Of a stretch of 64,000 bases of DNA, positions 8,658 to 18,353 are shown in pieces. A program made the position numbers and the translations under genes. The DNA is from Sphingomonas sp. CFBP 13720. GTDB lineage: Bacteria > Pseudomonadota > Alphaproteobacteria > Sphingomonadales > Sphingomonadaceae. Below the pieces are notes generated by a model, which saw only the letters and a list, made by a program, of their open reading frames with translations, was not told where the DNA came from and ran no database searches. Every line of letters starts with the position of its first letter. Position 1 is the stretch's first letter. The stretch covers positions 310,001 through 374,000 of the forward strand of contig NZ_JACYVA010000001.1 in the NCBI RefSeq assembly GCF_014842075.1. Direction: 5' to 3'.

Positions 8658-10397
8658 CTACGTACCCGTGTCGCCGAACATAATGCGCAACGCGTGCTTC
8701 ACGATCTTGCCGCCCGCGTTTCTGGGCAACGCGGCGTCGACGAAGCGGACCGCGACCGGCACCTTGAATCCGGCGAGCCTCGCTCGCACGAAATTCCGCA
8801 ATTCGTCTTTGGTCGCGGTAAATCCGGGGCGGAGGTGAACGATCGCGACCGGCTGCTCCCCCCAGATTCGGTCCGGCATGCCGATCAGCGCGGCATCGGC
8901 GACGGCGGGATGAGCGTGCAGCACGTTCTCCACCTCGATCGAATAGATATTCTCGCCACCCCGAATGACGATATCGCGCAGGCGATCGACGATATGGCAG
9001 AAGCCGTCCGTGTCCAGCCGAGCCAGGTCGCCGGTACGGACCCACCCGTCGACAAAGGTCGCGGCGGTCGCATCGGGTCGCCGCCAATATCCCTTCACGA
9101 TCATCGGCCCACGTGCCCACAACTCGCCGACCTCGCCGGAGGGCAGTTCGCGCGATCCGTCGGTCGTCATGACCTTCAGGTCGGCAACCGCGACCGGCTG
9201 GCCGCAACTGGTCGGTCGCGCCAGATAATCCGGGCCGCCATGCTGGGTCACGGTCGCCATCGTTTCGGTCATGCCCCAGCCATTGCCGGGAACCGCGCCC
9301 AGTTCCGCATCGATGCGCCGGACCAGTTCGGGCGCGGAAGGCGCGCCGCCATAGTTGATCGTATCCAGCGACGACAGGTCGTACGTGGCGCGATCGGGAT
9401 GGTCGAGTAACTGCCACGCCACCGTCGGCACGCCGCCGGTGACCTGTACCCGCTCCCGTTCGATCAACCGCAACGCCTCGCCCGCGTCCCAGTGCGGCAT
9501 CAGCACGATCGTACTGCCTGTCGCCATCGCGCCCATCAGGATCGCGCTGCACCCGGTGACATGGAACAGCGGCACGACCAACAGGATGACGCGCGGTTCG
9601 GATATCGGTGCCCGCCCCCGCCGCAGCATCGTCCGTGCGGCGGCATAGCCCGACGACAGGATGTTGGTGCACAGATTGCGATGCGTGCCGACCGCGCCGC
9701 GTGGCCGACCGGTGGTGCCGCTGGTGTAAAAGATCGTCGAATCGTCGTCGGGCGCAATCGGCGTTTCGGGCAGCGGTCGATCGGGCAGCGCGGCGTAATC
9801 GGCACAGCGGCCGATCACGGTCTCCAGCGCGCGGCCGATACCCGTCGGCGGTTCCGACGCGCGGGCGACGAGGATATGGCGTAGCGACGGCATCGCCGTT
9901 CCAGCGTCGGACAACCGCCGGAACCGGTCGCCATCGACCATCAGGATCGTCGCATCGGCATCCTCGATCGCGAACGCCAGTTCGGCGGCGGTCCACCGCG
10001 CATTCAACGGTACGCAAATTGCGCCGATACTGACGATGGCGAAGAACGCGACCGGCCATTCGGGCAGGTTGGACATCGCCAGCGCGACCCGGTCGCCTTT
10101 TGCCACGCCCAGTGTTCGAAAATGCCCGGCCAGCGCGGCAATCGCACGGAATTGCGCTTCATAGGATACGCGGTCCTCGCCATGGATCGCGGCCAGTCGC
10201 TCGCCATGCCCACGCGACAGGCGGGCGACGGCGGCCAGATCGGGCGGCGCATGTTTCCAGACGCGCGTTGGCACGCCGTCGACCATCGCCTGCGCCATTT
10301 CGAACCGCGCACCCGGCGCCGTCAGTTCGGCACGCACCGCGTCCAGCGAAAGCGGCCCGGCGGACGCGGCGTCCATCGCTTCGTTCGCACGCACCAT
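8658..10397 (-). CDS. AMP-dependent acyl-CoA synthetase/ligase
   Basis: Adenylate-forming enzyme that activates a carboxylic acid with ATP and joins it to CoA. In the 579-residue protein the P-loop is YTSGTTGRPRGAVGTHR (224-240). The adenine motif is GWGMTETMATVTQ, the hinge DGWVRTGDLARLDTDGF is followed by DRLRDIVIRGGENIYSIEVE, and the C-terminal catalytic lysine lies in PRNAGGKIVKHAL. Length and motifs fit medium- or long-chain fatty acyl or related synthetases; the substrate is not determined. It diverges from a FadB-like gene 146 bases away, so both probably serve acyl-CoA breakdown. Confidence 0.92.
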   Translation of the reverse strand: MVRANEAMDAASAGPLSLDAVRAELTAPGARFEMAQAMVDGVPTRVWKHAPPDLAAVARLSRGHGERLAAIHGEDRVSYEAQFRAIAALAGHFRTLGVAKGDRVALAMSNLPEWPVAFFAIVSIGAICVPLNARWTAAELAFAIEDADATILMVDGDRFRRLSDAGTAMPSLRHILVARASEPPTGIGRALETVIGRCADYAALPDRPLPETPIAPDDDSTIFYTSGTTGRPRGAVGTHRNLCTNILSSGYAAARTMLRRGRAPISEPRVILLVVPLFHVTGCSAILMGAMATGSTIVLMPHWDAGEALRLIERERVQVTGGVPTVAWQLLDHPDRATYDLSSLDTINYGGAPSAPELVRRIDAELGAVPGNGWGMTETMATVTQHGGPDYLARPTSCGQPVAVADLKVMTTDGSRELPSGEVGELWARGPMIVKGYWRRPDATAATFVDGWVRTGDLARLDTDGFCHIVDRLRDIVIRGGENIYSIEVENVLHAHPAVADAALIGMPDRIWGEQPVAIVHLRPGFTATKDELRNFVRARLAGFKVPVAVRFVDAALPRNAGGKIVKHALRIMFGDTGT

Positions 10398-10543
10398 GTC
10401 GCTCCGCAGAATATCGGGTTTGTCGTTCTGCCGTTCGGCCAGATCGGCTGCACTTGATTAGCGCATCGCCAGCGACGATAGAAGACACCACGTCCGGCAG
10501 TATTTTCGAATAACCGGTATGCAAAAAAATGGAGTGTGCGGCG

Positions 10544-12565
10544 ATGACGGTGCAGATCGAACGGCATGGTGACATCCTCGTCGCGATCGCTGACAATCCA
10601 CCGGTCAACACGCTGAACGCCGCTGTCCGGCTGGGACTGAAAGCAGCGATCGAACAGACCGCCGCCGACGACACCATCCGCGCGCTCGTCATCGCCTGCG
10701 CCGGGAAAACCTTCTTTGCGGGCGCTGACATCACCGAATTCGGCAAGCCACCGGTCGAACCGCTCCTGCCGCAACTGACCGACCTGATCGAGGCATCGGA
10801 CAAGCCGGTCATCGCCGCGATCCACGGCACCGCACTGGGCGGCGGATGCGAGGTCGCGATCGCCAGTCACTACCGGATCGCGGTAGCCGATGCGAAACTG
10901 GGTACGCCGGAGGTCAAGCTGGGCCTGCTGCCCGGTGCCGGCGGAACGCAGCGCCTGCCACGACTGGCGGGGATCGCCACGGCACTGGAACTGGTGGCAA
11001 AGGGTGATCCGATCGGCGCGGTACGGGCAAAGGCGGCGGGGATCATCGACCGGCTGGCGGACGGAAACCGCCTGCTCGACGAAGCCATCGCCTTTGCCGG
11101 GGAAGTCGCCGACATTCGCCCCCTGCCCCGTACGTCCGAACGGCCCCTGTCCCCCGACCCGGATGCCGTCGCCGCGTTCGAACGCGCCAATGCCCGCCGG
11201 TTCCGGGGCTATGAGGCACCGGCTGCGACCATCGCATGCGTGGTGAAGGCCAGCGAAACCGCCTATCCCGAAGGGGTCCAGTTCGAACGCGAACAGTTCA
11301 TGAAGCTGATCTTCGGCGTACAGTCGGCGGCGCAGCGCCATCTGTTCTTCGCCGAACGCAAGGCGGGCCGGATCGACGGCATCGCCGACAGCGTTGCACT
11401 GCGCCCGATCGCAAAGATCGGCGTCGTCGGCGCAGGGACGATGGGTGGCGGGATCGCGATGAATTTCCTGTCCGCCGGGATGCCCGTCACGATCGTCGAG
11501 ACGCGGCAGGATGCATTGGATCGTGGGACCGCGACCATCCGTGGCAATTACGATGCGACCGCTGCGAAAGGCCGGATGACCGGCGATCAGGTGGCGGCTG
11601 CGATGGCGTTGCTGACGCCGACGCTCGACATTGTAGCACTGGCCGATTGCGATCTTGTGATCGAGGCGGTGTATGAGGACATGGCGGTCAAGCAGGACAT
11701 TTTTCGCCGGCTGGACGCGGTCTGCAAACCCGGCGCGATCCTCGCGACGAATACCAGCTATCTCGATCTGGACGTCATCGCCGCCGCGACCGCCCGGCCA
11801 CAGGACGTGGTGGGGCTGCATTTCTTCTCACCGGCGAACGTCATGAAATTGCTGGAGGTCGTGCGTGGCGCGAAGACCGCCGACGACGTGCTGGCAACCG
11901 CGATGGCGCTGGCGAAGAAGATCCGCAAGGTCGCGGTGGTGGCCGGGGTGTGCGATGGCTTCATCGGCAACCGCATGCTGATGCCGCGCCAGATCGAAGC
12001 GATGAAGCTGTTGCTCGAAGGGGCCACACCCGATCAGGTCGACCGGGTGCACGTCGATTTCGGCATGCCGATGGGACCGTTCCAGATGGCCGATCTGGCC
12101 GGTGTCGATATCGGATGGCATCGCGATCCGACCCGCATCGAAAACATCCGCGACGCGCTGGCCGCCGAGGAACGCTGGGGCCAAAAGAAAGGCGCGGGCT
12201 TCTACGATTACGATGCGAACCGCACGCCGTCGCCTTCCCCGCGCGTGGCGGAAATCATCGCCGACTTCCGCGAACGCACCGGTACGCCGCAGCACGACGT
12301 GACCGATCAGGAAATCGTCGAGCGCACCCTGTACCCGATGGTCAACGAAGGCGCGCGAATCCTTGCCGAAGGCAAGGCGCAACGGGCGTCCGACATCGAT
12401 GTGGTGTGGGCCTATGGCTATGGCTGGCCGCCCTATCGCGGCGGGCCGATGTTCTGGGCGAATATCGAAGGCGCGGCCAAGATCGTCGCGGGGCTGGAAA
12501 AACACGGCTTCGCCGTCGCGCCGCTGTTGCGCGAGAAGGCCGAGACCGGCGGTCGGTTCAACTGA
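10544..12565 (+). CDS. Enoyl-CoA hydratase / 3-hydroxyacyl-CoA dehydrogenase (FadB/FadJ-like)
   Basis: Bifunctional beta-oxidation enzyme: hydrates enoyl-CoA, then oxidises 3-hydroxyacyl-CoA with NAD. In the 673-residue protein an N-terminal crotonase domain carries [12 protein letters not shown] and [20 protein letters not shown], with the likely catalytic Glu103 and Glu123. The dehydrogenase Rossmann motif GAGTMGGG is at 296-303, followed by [18 protein letters not shown] with its catalytic His. Two C-terminal 3HCDH helical domains close the protein. The ATG at 10544 has GGAG at 10531-10534; an ATG at 10529 would add five residues but lacks a ribosome site. No thiolase gene is adjacent. Confidence 0.93.
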   Translation: MTVQIERHGDILVAIADNPPVNTLNAAVRLGLKAAIEQTAADDTIRALVIACAGKTFFAGADITEFGKPPVEPLLPQLTDLIEASDKPVIAAIHGTALGGGCEVAIASHYRIAVADAKLGTPEVKLGLLPGAGGTQRLPRLAGIATALELVAKGDPIGAVRAKAAGIIDRLADGNRLLDEAIAFAGEVADIRPLPRTSERPLSPDPDAVAAFERANARRFRGYEAPAATIACVVKASETAYPEGVQFEREQFMKLIFGVQSAAQRHLFFAERKAGRIDGIADSVALRPIAKIGVVGAGTMGGGIAMNFLSAGMPVTIVETRQDALDRGTATIRGNYDATAAKGRMTGDQVAAAMALLTPTLDIVALADCDLVIEAVYEDMAVKQDIFRRLDAVCKPGAILATNTSYLDLDVIAAATARPQDVVGLHFFSPANVMKLLEVVRGAKTADDVLATAMALAKKIRKVAVVAGVCDGFIGNRMLMPRQIEAMKLLLEGATPDQVDRVHVDFGMPMGPFQMADLAGVDIGWHRDPTRIENIRDALAAEERWGQKKGAGFYDYDANRTPSPSPRVAEIIADFRERTGTPQHDVTDQEIVERTLYPMVNEGARILAEGKAQRASDIDVVWAYGYGWPPYRGGPMFWANIEGAAKIVAGLEKHGFAVAPLLREKAETGGRFN

Positions 12566-12726
12566 TCCGAATGGCGAGCGCGCAAGCGGCGTATCGCGTG
12601 CGACTCGCTCTACGCAGAGCGGACGGACAAGCTTTGTCGTTCTGGGGCGTGTTGCACGCAAGGCATCGGCTAACCAACGGGCGAGCCTTGAAGCCGCAAG
12701 TCGTACCGTGCCGACCGACCCGGATG

Positions 12727-12759
12727 GTGGTCGGGTGAGGATGGCCGGAACCCGACCAC
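12727..12759. repeat. 10-bp perfect inverted repeat
   Basis: GTGGTCGGGT (12727-12736) and ACCCGACCAC (12750-12759) are separated by 13 bases, about 160 bases past the FadB-like stop codon. It could fold as an RNA hairpin but has no T-run; terminator function is uncertain. Confidence 0.4.
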
Positions 12760-13044
12760 GCCGTCCGTACGAACCGGTCGCGACGAAAGCGCTGGCGATC
12801 GATACGGCATGCGGGGAAGCAGGCATGTGCGGATGATGCCCGCTCGCCGATGCCGCGCCTGCGTCGTTCGAAACGCCGGTAATGCAGCCATGCCGTCGTT
12901 GCGCACCGTAAGGGCGACGGCGATGACCCCGGCTTGCCGGCACGGAAGGATCTGCTGGTGATGCCCGCCCCCAAATGCCGTAGCGCGTGGCGCGAAGCGT
13001 CGGCATGCAGCTACACCGTCAGCCCCGACCGAGCCGTGGTGACA

Positions 13045-13074
13045 GCGATGGCGATGGCGATGGCGATGGCGATC
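13045..13074. repeat. GCGATG hexanucleotide tandem repeat
   Basis: Four perfect GCGATG units followed by GCGATC, in the middle of the gene-free region. Because it is outside any credible gene it is not an obvious phase-variation switch. Confidence 0.8.
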
Positions 13075-13826
13075 GGCGGAGGGTTCGCGGTTAGTCGATG
13101 ACAATTGCCACGACGGTGCTTGTCGCCTGCACTATCATCCCTTCGAACCTATTCCGGGGTCCACGGTACGGCAATCGTCGGCGGTGGGCCCTCTTTCCGC
13201 ATCGCTTCCTGTCACATGGACCCAGGAACAGGTCCAGATCACGCGAGGAGACGACTTCCAACGGAATGCCGATCCGCCATGGCAGACTTTTCCGACTATC
13301 TCCTCCAGTATCCTGCTACGCGTCGTTCCAGACCGTGGGAATGTCGCAATGCCGTCGCTACGGACCGCGCAGGCGCCCGTAAAGGCGACCGATTGCCGGT
13401 TCGGGGCGGGAACGGCTCTCCCGATGGCGCTAACCCGCCAATCCCGCCGCGCGCCGTTAAGACAGATCGGCGAACCGCGCCCATGGACAGCGGGGCGTCA
13501 TCGATCGGATCGGCCCGCATGGAAACGATAGGTGCGATCGATCCGGTGGGCTTCCCTGTGGTGCGCATAGACTTTGCGTCCCGTCGGAGCCGGGAGCAGC
13601 ACCATGCCCGCCGCTCAATGCTCGTTCGGCGCGATCATGGGCAGTAGCATTTGCGCGGCGGCTTCCATCCGCTTCGTCGCCTCGACTGGCACGGCCGCCC
13701 ACCGGTTCGGATGCGGCATCGCTCGGGTTTCGGTCGGCTCGCACGCCGGTGAAGCCATTGCAGGTGTCGAAGCGTTCGGGGCGAACCCCGATCCCCGCAA
13801 TCGCTATCAAAACCGAAGGGAGCGTC

Positions 13827-14696
13827 ATGATCGATCCGACCGTATTGGCGGCGCAACTCACTAGCCTGCTCGACGTCGAGGAAATCGATACCGACCTGTA
13901 TCGCGGCGCGCGGCAGCCCGGCGGCGAAGGACGCGTGTTCGGCGGACAGGTCATTGGGCAGGCGCTGCAAGCGGCGCAACGGTCGGTCGGGCGCGACAAG
14001 ACCGCCCATTCGCTCCACGCCTATTTCATGCGGCCGGGAGACGAGGCGCACCCGATCCTCTACCGGGTCGTCCATGATTTTACGGGTCGCAGCTTCGCCA
14101 ACACGCGCGTGATCGCGATCCAGAAGGGCCAACCCATTCTCAACATGGCAGCGTCCTTCCACATCGCAGAGGACGGCATGCATCATCAGGATGCGATACC
14201 CGACATACCCCCGCCCGAATCGCTGACGTCCGAACGCGAACTGCGCGAACATATGGGCGACCGGATACCGCCGGCCCTCCGCGCGATGTTGCTGCGCGCG
14301 CGGCCGATAGAGATCCGTCCGGTCGACGGGGTTGACTGGCTTGACACGACGCCGCGTCCGCCGGTGCAGCATAGCTGGTTCCGCGTGGTCGCCCCGGTCG
14401 GCGACGATCCCGACCTGCACCGCGCGATGCTGGCCTATGCCAGCGACATGCTATTGCTGGGCACCTGCATGCTGCCGCACGGTGTCCACTGGATGACCGG
14501 ACAGGTGCAGACCGCCAGCCTCGACCATGCGTTGTGGCTGCATGCGCCGTTCCGGGTCGATGAATGGCTGCTCTATTCGACGGATAGTCCATGGGCTGGC
14601 CACGGTCGCGGGTTCAATCGCGGGCGGATATTCACACGCGACGGACGATTGGTGGCAAACGTCGCGCAGGAAGGGTTGATCCGGTTGCGGGAGTGA
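13827..14696 (+). CDS. tesB: Acyl-CoA thioesterase II
   Basis: Hydrolyses medium- and long-chain acyl-CoA to free acid and CoA. The 289-residue protein has the double hotdog fold pattern: N-terminal GEGRVFGGQVIGQALQAAQR and SLHAYFMRPGD, C-terminal QTASLDHALWLH and GRGFNRGRIFTRDGRLVANV followed by AQEGLIR. These place the Asp, Thr/Ser and Gln active-site residues expected from E. coli TesB. The ATG at 13827 follows GAAGGGA; an upstream in-frame start at 13749 adds 26 residues of unlikely composition. It stands alone between two gene-free stretches. Confidence 0.95.
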   Translation: MIDPTVLAAQLTSLLDVEEIDTDLYRGARQPGGEGRVFGGQVIGQALQAAQRSVGRDKTAHSLHAYFMRPGDEAHPILYRVVHDFTGRSFANTRVIAIQKGQPILNMAASFHIAEDGMHHQDAIPDIPPPESLTSERELREHMGDRIPPALRAMLLRARPIEIRPVDGVDWLDTTPRPPVQHSWFRVVAPVGDDPDLHRAMLAYASDMLLLGTCMLPHGVHWMTGQVQTASLDHALWLHAPFRVDEWLLYSTDSPWAGHGRGFNRGRIFTRDGRLVANVAQEGLIRLRE

Positions 14697-15026
14697 AGGG
14701 TCGTGGCGCCAGCGCGACCGACTGATCCGGGGTGGCGGGAATCTTATTCCGATCGGGTTGCGTTACTACCCGCTGGAGGAACCGGGTTCTTCTACGGAAT
14801 CACGGGAAGACGCGATATTCCGCCTAGAAACCGAGGGCAACGCTAAGCCCGGCGGCAAATCCGCTCGAAAGTTGGCGCGCGCTGCGAGCCGGAACCAGCC
14901 AAACCCTCTTTTGTTCGTTGAGCGCAAACAGGAAAGCGATCATCAATCCGGCAGGAGTCGCGCAACGGGACGATATCGTCGAGCAAATACCGGGCGACCA
15001 TCTAAGCCGCCCGGATCCGGTTGCAG
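14697..15026. other. 330-bp region between convergent genes, no gene seen
   Basis: Lies between the 3' ends of tesB and the small TPR-like gene. One TTG-started frame from 14758 runs into the TPR gene on the opposite strand but looks random. No clean terminator, riboswitch or RNA gene was recognised. Confidence 0.5.
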
Positions 15027-15398
15027 TTATCGTGCCGTGAGTTGCTGCGTCGGCGTACCGGACAGTCGCCGCAACCCGGCGCGCGCTACGTCGTGAGCGC
15101 TGGCAATCCGGTCGGACGACAGGACCAGCGACGCATCGTCCGCTGCCAGCACCCGCGTGTACAGCGACCGTGCGGCATCGGTGCGGTCCGTCATCGCATA
15201 GACTGCCGCGAGGTTCAGCAAAACCTCGGGTTCGCGGCTGCCCGCGCGCGTTTCACGTTCCAGTGCGCGTTCCGCTCCCGGCAGATTTCCGCCGGTGATA
15301 GCGGCATGCGCATATTGCGCGTCCTGAGCCATCGCGCTGTCGGCGAAGCCACCCGCCGCCAGCGCCAGTCCAAGCAGCGTTGCGATACCTTTGGTCAT
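15027..15398 (-). CDS. Small exported protein with TPR-like helices
   Basis: A 123-residue protein with a signal peptide (about 1-24, cleavage after SAMA) and an Ala/Leu/Arg-rich body resembling two tetratricopeptide helices: NLPGAERALERETRAGSREP and EVLLNLAAVYAMTDRTDAAR. Probably periplasmic and a scaffold rather than an enzyme; the specific role is not known. The ATG at 15398 follows GGAGA. It lies downstream of the exbD terminator on the same strand, so it should have its own promoter. Confidence 0.75.
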   Translation of the reverse strand: MTKGIATLLGLALAAGGFADSAMAQDAQYAHAAITGGNLPGAERALERETRAGSREPEVLLNLAAVYAMTDRTDAARSLYTRVLAADDASLVLSSDRIASAHDVARAGLRRLSGTPTQQLTAR

Positions 15399-15493
15399 CC
15401 CGTCATCTCCTGAATATTTCTTTTCGATGACAGGAATGTTTCACTTTTAAGACGTCCGTGCAAGCGGTCATTCCGGCTCGATCCGGGACGGGC

Positions 15494-15521
15494 AAAAAAA
15501 AGGGGTGGCCGAAGCCACCCC
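15494..15521 (-). terminator. Rho-independent terminator of the tonB-exbBDD operon
   Basis: On the minus strand an 8-bp perfect stem GGGGTGGC (15521-15514) / GCCACCCC (15509-15502) closes on a TTCG tetraloop and is followed by eight T residues (15501-15494). It starts 25 bases beyond the last exbD stop codon. Confidence 0.93.
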
Positions 15522-15546
15522 GATATCGTCCGAACGATCGCAACCT

Positions 15547-15975
15547 TCAGAAGGCGGCGCGATACTGTTCGTTTCCGACGAAGCCCAACTTCGTCACGTT
15601 TGCCCGCTTGATGATCGCGAGCACGCCGTCGACCACTTCATACCGCGCCGTGGCGTCAGGCTGGAAGTGCAGTTCGGGCTGCGGGCTAAGCCCAACCGAC
15701 TGGTTGAGATAATCGGTCAGCGTTACTTCGTCGACCGTCGCACCGTTCCACGACACGACGCCCTGTGCGTTGATCGTGATCTTGTTCTTCTGCGGATCGA
15801 CATTCGGCTGCGGCCGGTTGTCGGGCTGCGGAAGATCGACCTTCACCGCATGGCTCTGGATCGGAATGGTGATGATGAACATGATGAGGAGCACGAGCAA
15901 CACGTCGATCAACGGCGTGGTATTCATGTCCATCATGGGTTCGTCGTCACCGCGACCACCACTGCTCATAGCCAT
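15547..15975 (-). CDS. exbD: ExbD/TolR family biopolymer transporter (first paralogue)
   Basis: Stator-type subunit of the ExbB-ExbD proton channel that powers TonB. In the 142-residue protein a short cytoplasmic N-terminus leads to one membrane helix (PLIDVLLVLLIMFIITIPIQ) with the essential proton-carrying Asp24, then a periplasmic domain (ITINAQGVVSWNGATVDEVT). It has no cysteines. Last gene of the tonB-exbB-exbD-exbD cluster and 12 bases from the other exbD, from which it differs strongly after the membrane helix. Confidence 0.95.
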   Translation of the reverse strand: MAMSSGGRGDDEPMMDMNTTPLIDVLLVLLIMFIITIPIQSHAVKVDLPQPDNRPQPNVDPQKNKITINAQGVVSWNGATVDEVTLTDYLNQSVGLSPQPELHFQPDATARYEVVDGVLAIIKRANVTKLGFVGNEQYRAAF

Positions 15976-15987
15976 ATCAGAATACTC

Positions 15988-16473
15988 CTACTGGCGCACG
16001 CGCGGGGTGGTGTTGGGATCCGGTTCCGAAATGAACCCGACCTTGGTGAACCCGGCGGACTGCATCTGGTAGATCGTGCCACCGATGCAGCGATACGGCG
16101 TGTTCACGTCGCCGCGAATATGCACTTCGGGCAGTTCGAGTTTCGGGTTGCCGATGCCACCCTGACGCGCGACCTCGTCTTCCAGCTTCTTCACCGCGCG
16201 GGTGCGCAGTTCGTCCGCATTGACCCGCGTCAGGCCCCAGTACACGCCGCAATCATTGCCTTCGCCCAGCACCGAAAGCGACACATTCTCGGGCTTGGTC
16301 GTGGTCGGTTCAAACACGACCTTGGGCAGCTTGAGGCCGCTCACCTGCTGGACCACGACCGGAACCGCGATCAGGAAGATGATCAGCAGCACGAGCATGA
16401 CGTCCACGAGCGGCGTGGTATTGATGTCCGAGAGGGGGGCGTCATCGCCACCGCCGCCAGTACTCATCGCCAT
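15988..16473 (-). CDS. exbD: ExbD/TolR family biopolymer transporter (second paralogue)
   Basis: A 161-residue ExbD-type protein: N-terminal DINTTPLVDVMLVLLIIFLI with the conserved Asp24 in the membrane helix, then a longer periplasmic domain. Unlike its neighbour it has an insertion around residues 72-118 and two cysteines, C75 (NDCGVYW) and C129 (PYRCIGG), which would be periplasmic and could form a disulphide. Two different ExbD proteins beside one ExbB suggest a mixed ExbD assembly, as in other alphaproteobacterial TonB loci. The ATG at 16473 gives the usual short cytoplasmic tail. Confidence 0.95.
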   Translation of the reverse strand: MAMSTGGGGDDAPLSDINTTPLVDVMLVLLIIFLIAVPVVVQQVSGLKLPKVVFEPTTTKPENVSLSVLGEGNDCGVYWGLTRVNADELRTRAVKKLEDEVARQGGIGNPKLELPEVHIRGDVNTPYRCIGGTIYQMQSAGFTKVGFISEPDPNTTPRVRQ

Positions 16474-16546
16474 AAGGCTATCCTATCCACTTGCACTCAG
16501 ATCGATCCGCCGGGCCGATGTGGCCCGGCGGCAATGTCACGTCAGA

Positions 16547-17341
16547 TCAGACGCGCGGTGCGGTCGGCACGCCACCGGCCTGGCCGGCGGTCGTCGTGCC
16601 GGCAACCGGCTTGGCAATGGTCGACGACGCGGCGCGAGCGACGGTCGGACGAACCGCGCCGTTCGACGCGAGGTAGCCGAGCACGTCGTTCGAGAAGGCC
16701 GACAGGTCTTCCGCGATGCTCTTGTTACGGCGCTGCAGCCAGTTGTAGGCAAGCACGGCGGGAACCGCGACGACCAGACCGATGGCGGTCATGATCAGCG
16801 CTTCACCGACCGGGCCGGCGACGTCGCCGATGGCGGCCTGACCGGCGGCACCGATCTTCACCAGTGCGCGGTAGATGCCGACCACGGTACCGAACAGACC
16901 GACGAACGGCGAGGTCGCGCCGACGGTCGCGAGGAAGGCGAGACCACCACCCAGCTTCGAGTTGATCGACGCTTCCGAACGCGCCAGCGAACCGTGCAGC
17001 CAGTCATGTGCTTCGACCGGATCGGTCAGCTTGCCATGCTGTTCCTGCGCGGCAAGGCCGTCGTCGACGATCTGGCGATAGGCCGAGTTCTTGTCGAGCT
17101 TCGCGGCGCCTTCGCGCAGCGAGTTCGACTGCCAGAACACGGCGCGGACGCGCTTCGCCTGGTTCATGATCTTCTGCTGTTCGAGCAGCTTCGTGAACAG
17201 GATGTAGAACGAGCCGACCGACATGATGACGAGGATACCGAGCGTGGTGAACGCGATCGCGCCACCCTGCTGCAGTGCCTCGAAGAAGCCGAAGTTGGGC
17301 GCCCCGGCGGGGGCACCGGCGGCGAGGATCGGGGTGAGCAT
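16547..17341 (-). CDS. exbB: ExbB/TolQ/MotA family proton channel protein
   Basis: Inner-membrane proton channel that couples proton motive force to TonB. In the 264-residue protein the first helix is about residues 28-48 (GAIAFTTLGILVIMSVGSFY). A cytoplasmic domain follows, and two C-terminal helices carry TVGATSPFVGLFGTVVGIYR and IGDVAGPVGEALIMTAIGLV, the conserved MotA/TolQ/ExbB core. The Ala/Pro/Thr-rich C-terminal tail is longer than in E. coli ExbB. It lies between tonB (98 bases upstream) and the two exbD genes, all on the minus strand. Confidence 0.95.
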   Translation of the reverse strand: MLTPILAAGAPAGAPNFGFFEALQQGGAIAFTTLGILVIMSVGSFYILFTKLLEQQKIMNQAKRVRAVFWQSNSLREGAAKLDKNSAYRQIVDDGLAAQEQHGKLTDPVEAHDWLHGSLARSEASINSKLGGGLAFLATVGATSPFVGLFGTVVGIYRALVKIGAAGQAAIGDVAGPVGEALIMTAIGLVVAVPAVLAYNWLQRRNKSIAEDLSAFSNDVLGYLASNGAVRPTVARAASSTIAKPVAGTTTAGQAGGVPTAPRV

Positions 17342-17439
17342 TGAGTCGTTTCCTTAAAGATGGATCAAGGATGGATAATCCGACCCGCCGATAACCGGCG
17401 GGGTGGCCGATGCATGCGCAGGATACGCACGCATCACGA

Positions 17440-18132
17440 TCAGTCTTCCGGCAGACGCCAGGTGAAGCGGAGTGTCTTCGTCCCGCCCGGTACCGGCTGT
17501 CCCGCGGCATTCAGTGCCGGCGAGTAGCGACCCCGTTGCGTGACCAGACGGCATGCCGTGCGATCGAGCAGCGCGGAACCCGAGCTGGACGACACGCGGC
17601 AATTCTCGATCCGTCCCGAAGCGTTCACTTCGAACGTGATCCCGCTGACGCCCTGATCCTGCGAATTGAGCGCAGCAGCAGGATAATCGTCGTTGGTAAC
17701 CCACGAACCCGGGTTTCCGCGTACGGCCGCGGCCTTGCTGATGACCGGAGCCGGCGGAGCCGGAGGTGCAGCAGGTGCCGGTGGCGCGATCGGACCCGCG
17801 GTCGGAATCGGGTTATAGGTCGTGGGCGGGGTCGTAACCGACTGAATCACCACTGGCGGCGGCGCCTGCGTCCGCACGATCGGCGGAGGCGTGACGACCG
17901 GCGGCGGCGATTGCGGCTGCGGCTGTTCGGGTGGAGGGGGCGGAGGAGGAATCTCCTCTGGCGGGGGCGGAGGCTCGACGACGTCGAACGTCTCGGTATC
18001 CTCGACCACATTCTTTACGTATTTATAGGCGAGGCCGGTGATGAACGCATAACCGATCGCGACGTGTAAAATCGCCACGATGATCAGCGCTACGATCCGA
18101 CCATTACCTGCTTTTTGGTCAGCGTAAGCCAT
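17440..18132 (-). CDS. tonB: Energy transducer TonB
   Basis: Spans the periplasm and passes energy from ExbB-ExbD to outer-membrane TonB-dependent receptors, which sphingomonads use in large numbers. In the 230-residue protein an N-terminal anchor (about 12-34, RIVALIIVAILHVAIGYAFI) precedes a long Pro/Glu-rich rod (EPPPPPEEIPPPPPPPEQ and onward), then the TonB C-terminal domain (WVTNDDYPAAALNSQDQGVS followed by GITFEVNASGRIENCRVSSS). The His in the anchor helix is typical of TonB. First gene of the operon; a 221-bp gap to the divergent gene at 18354 should hold its promoter. Confidence 0.95.
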   Translation of the reverse strand: MAYADQKAGNGRIVALIIVAILHVAIGYAFITGLAYKYVKNVVEDTETFDVVEPPPPPEEIPPPPPPPEQPQPQSPPPVVTPPPIVRTQAPPPVVIQSVTTPPTTYNPIPTAGPIAPPAPAAPPAPPAPVISKAAAVRGNPGSWVTNDDYPAAALNSQDQGVSGITFEVNASGRIENCRVSSSSGSALLDRTACRLVTQRGRYSPALNAAGQPVPGGTKTLRFTWRLPED

Positions 18133-18353
18133 TCAGCAACCAAACTCCTCTAGCCCGGCACATTGGGTAAGCCCGCCCGGGCGCACCGGCGCGGAAAAAC
18201 CGTCTGTCCGAAGCTACGCGGCATTCCGGACCCCGATTGTCTATCGTGAGCCATTGAACGACGCAAACGCTTTGTCGGACGAAACAATCGTACAATCCTG
18301 CAATGACCGATTTAAGTCTGTTACGGCACGGGACACCACCCTATGAAAAAAGC

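Larger units (their letters stand above)
12566..13826. other. 1.26-kb gene-free region
   Basis: No reading frame here looks like protein: all are Arg/Pro-rich shadows without domains, ribosome sites or the codon pattern of neighbours. It holds a 10-bp inverted repeat (12727-12759), a GCGATG hexanucleotide repeat (13045-13074), and two similar stretches, 12862-12908 and 13321-13367, about 34 of 47 bases identical by hand alignment. Degraded gene remnants or an untranslated RNA are both possible; no tRNA or known riboswitch was recognised. Confidence 0.6.

Noticed and set aside
13045..13074. Tandem repeat considered as a CRISPR
   Set aside because: Unit is 6 bases without spacers; no cas genes in the window.
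12558..13647. Several 90-180-codon frames in the gene-free region, such as 13105-13647
   Set aside because: Rich in Arg, Pro and Ser, no recognisable domain, no good ribosome site, and mutually overlapping.
14758..15096. A 112-codon TTG-started frame after tesB
   Set aside because: No ribosome site, low-complexity composition, and it overlaps the 3' end of the opposite-strand TPR-like gene.
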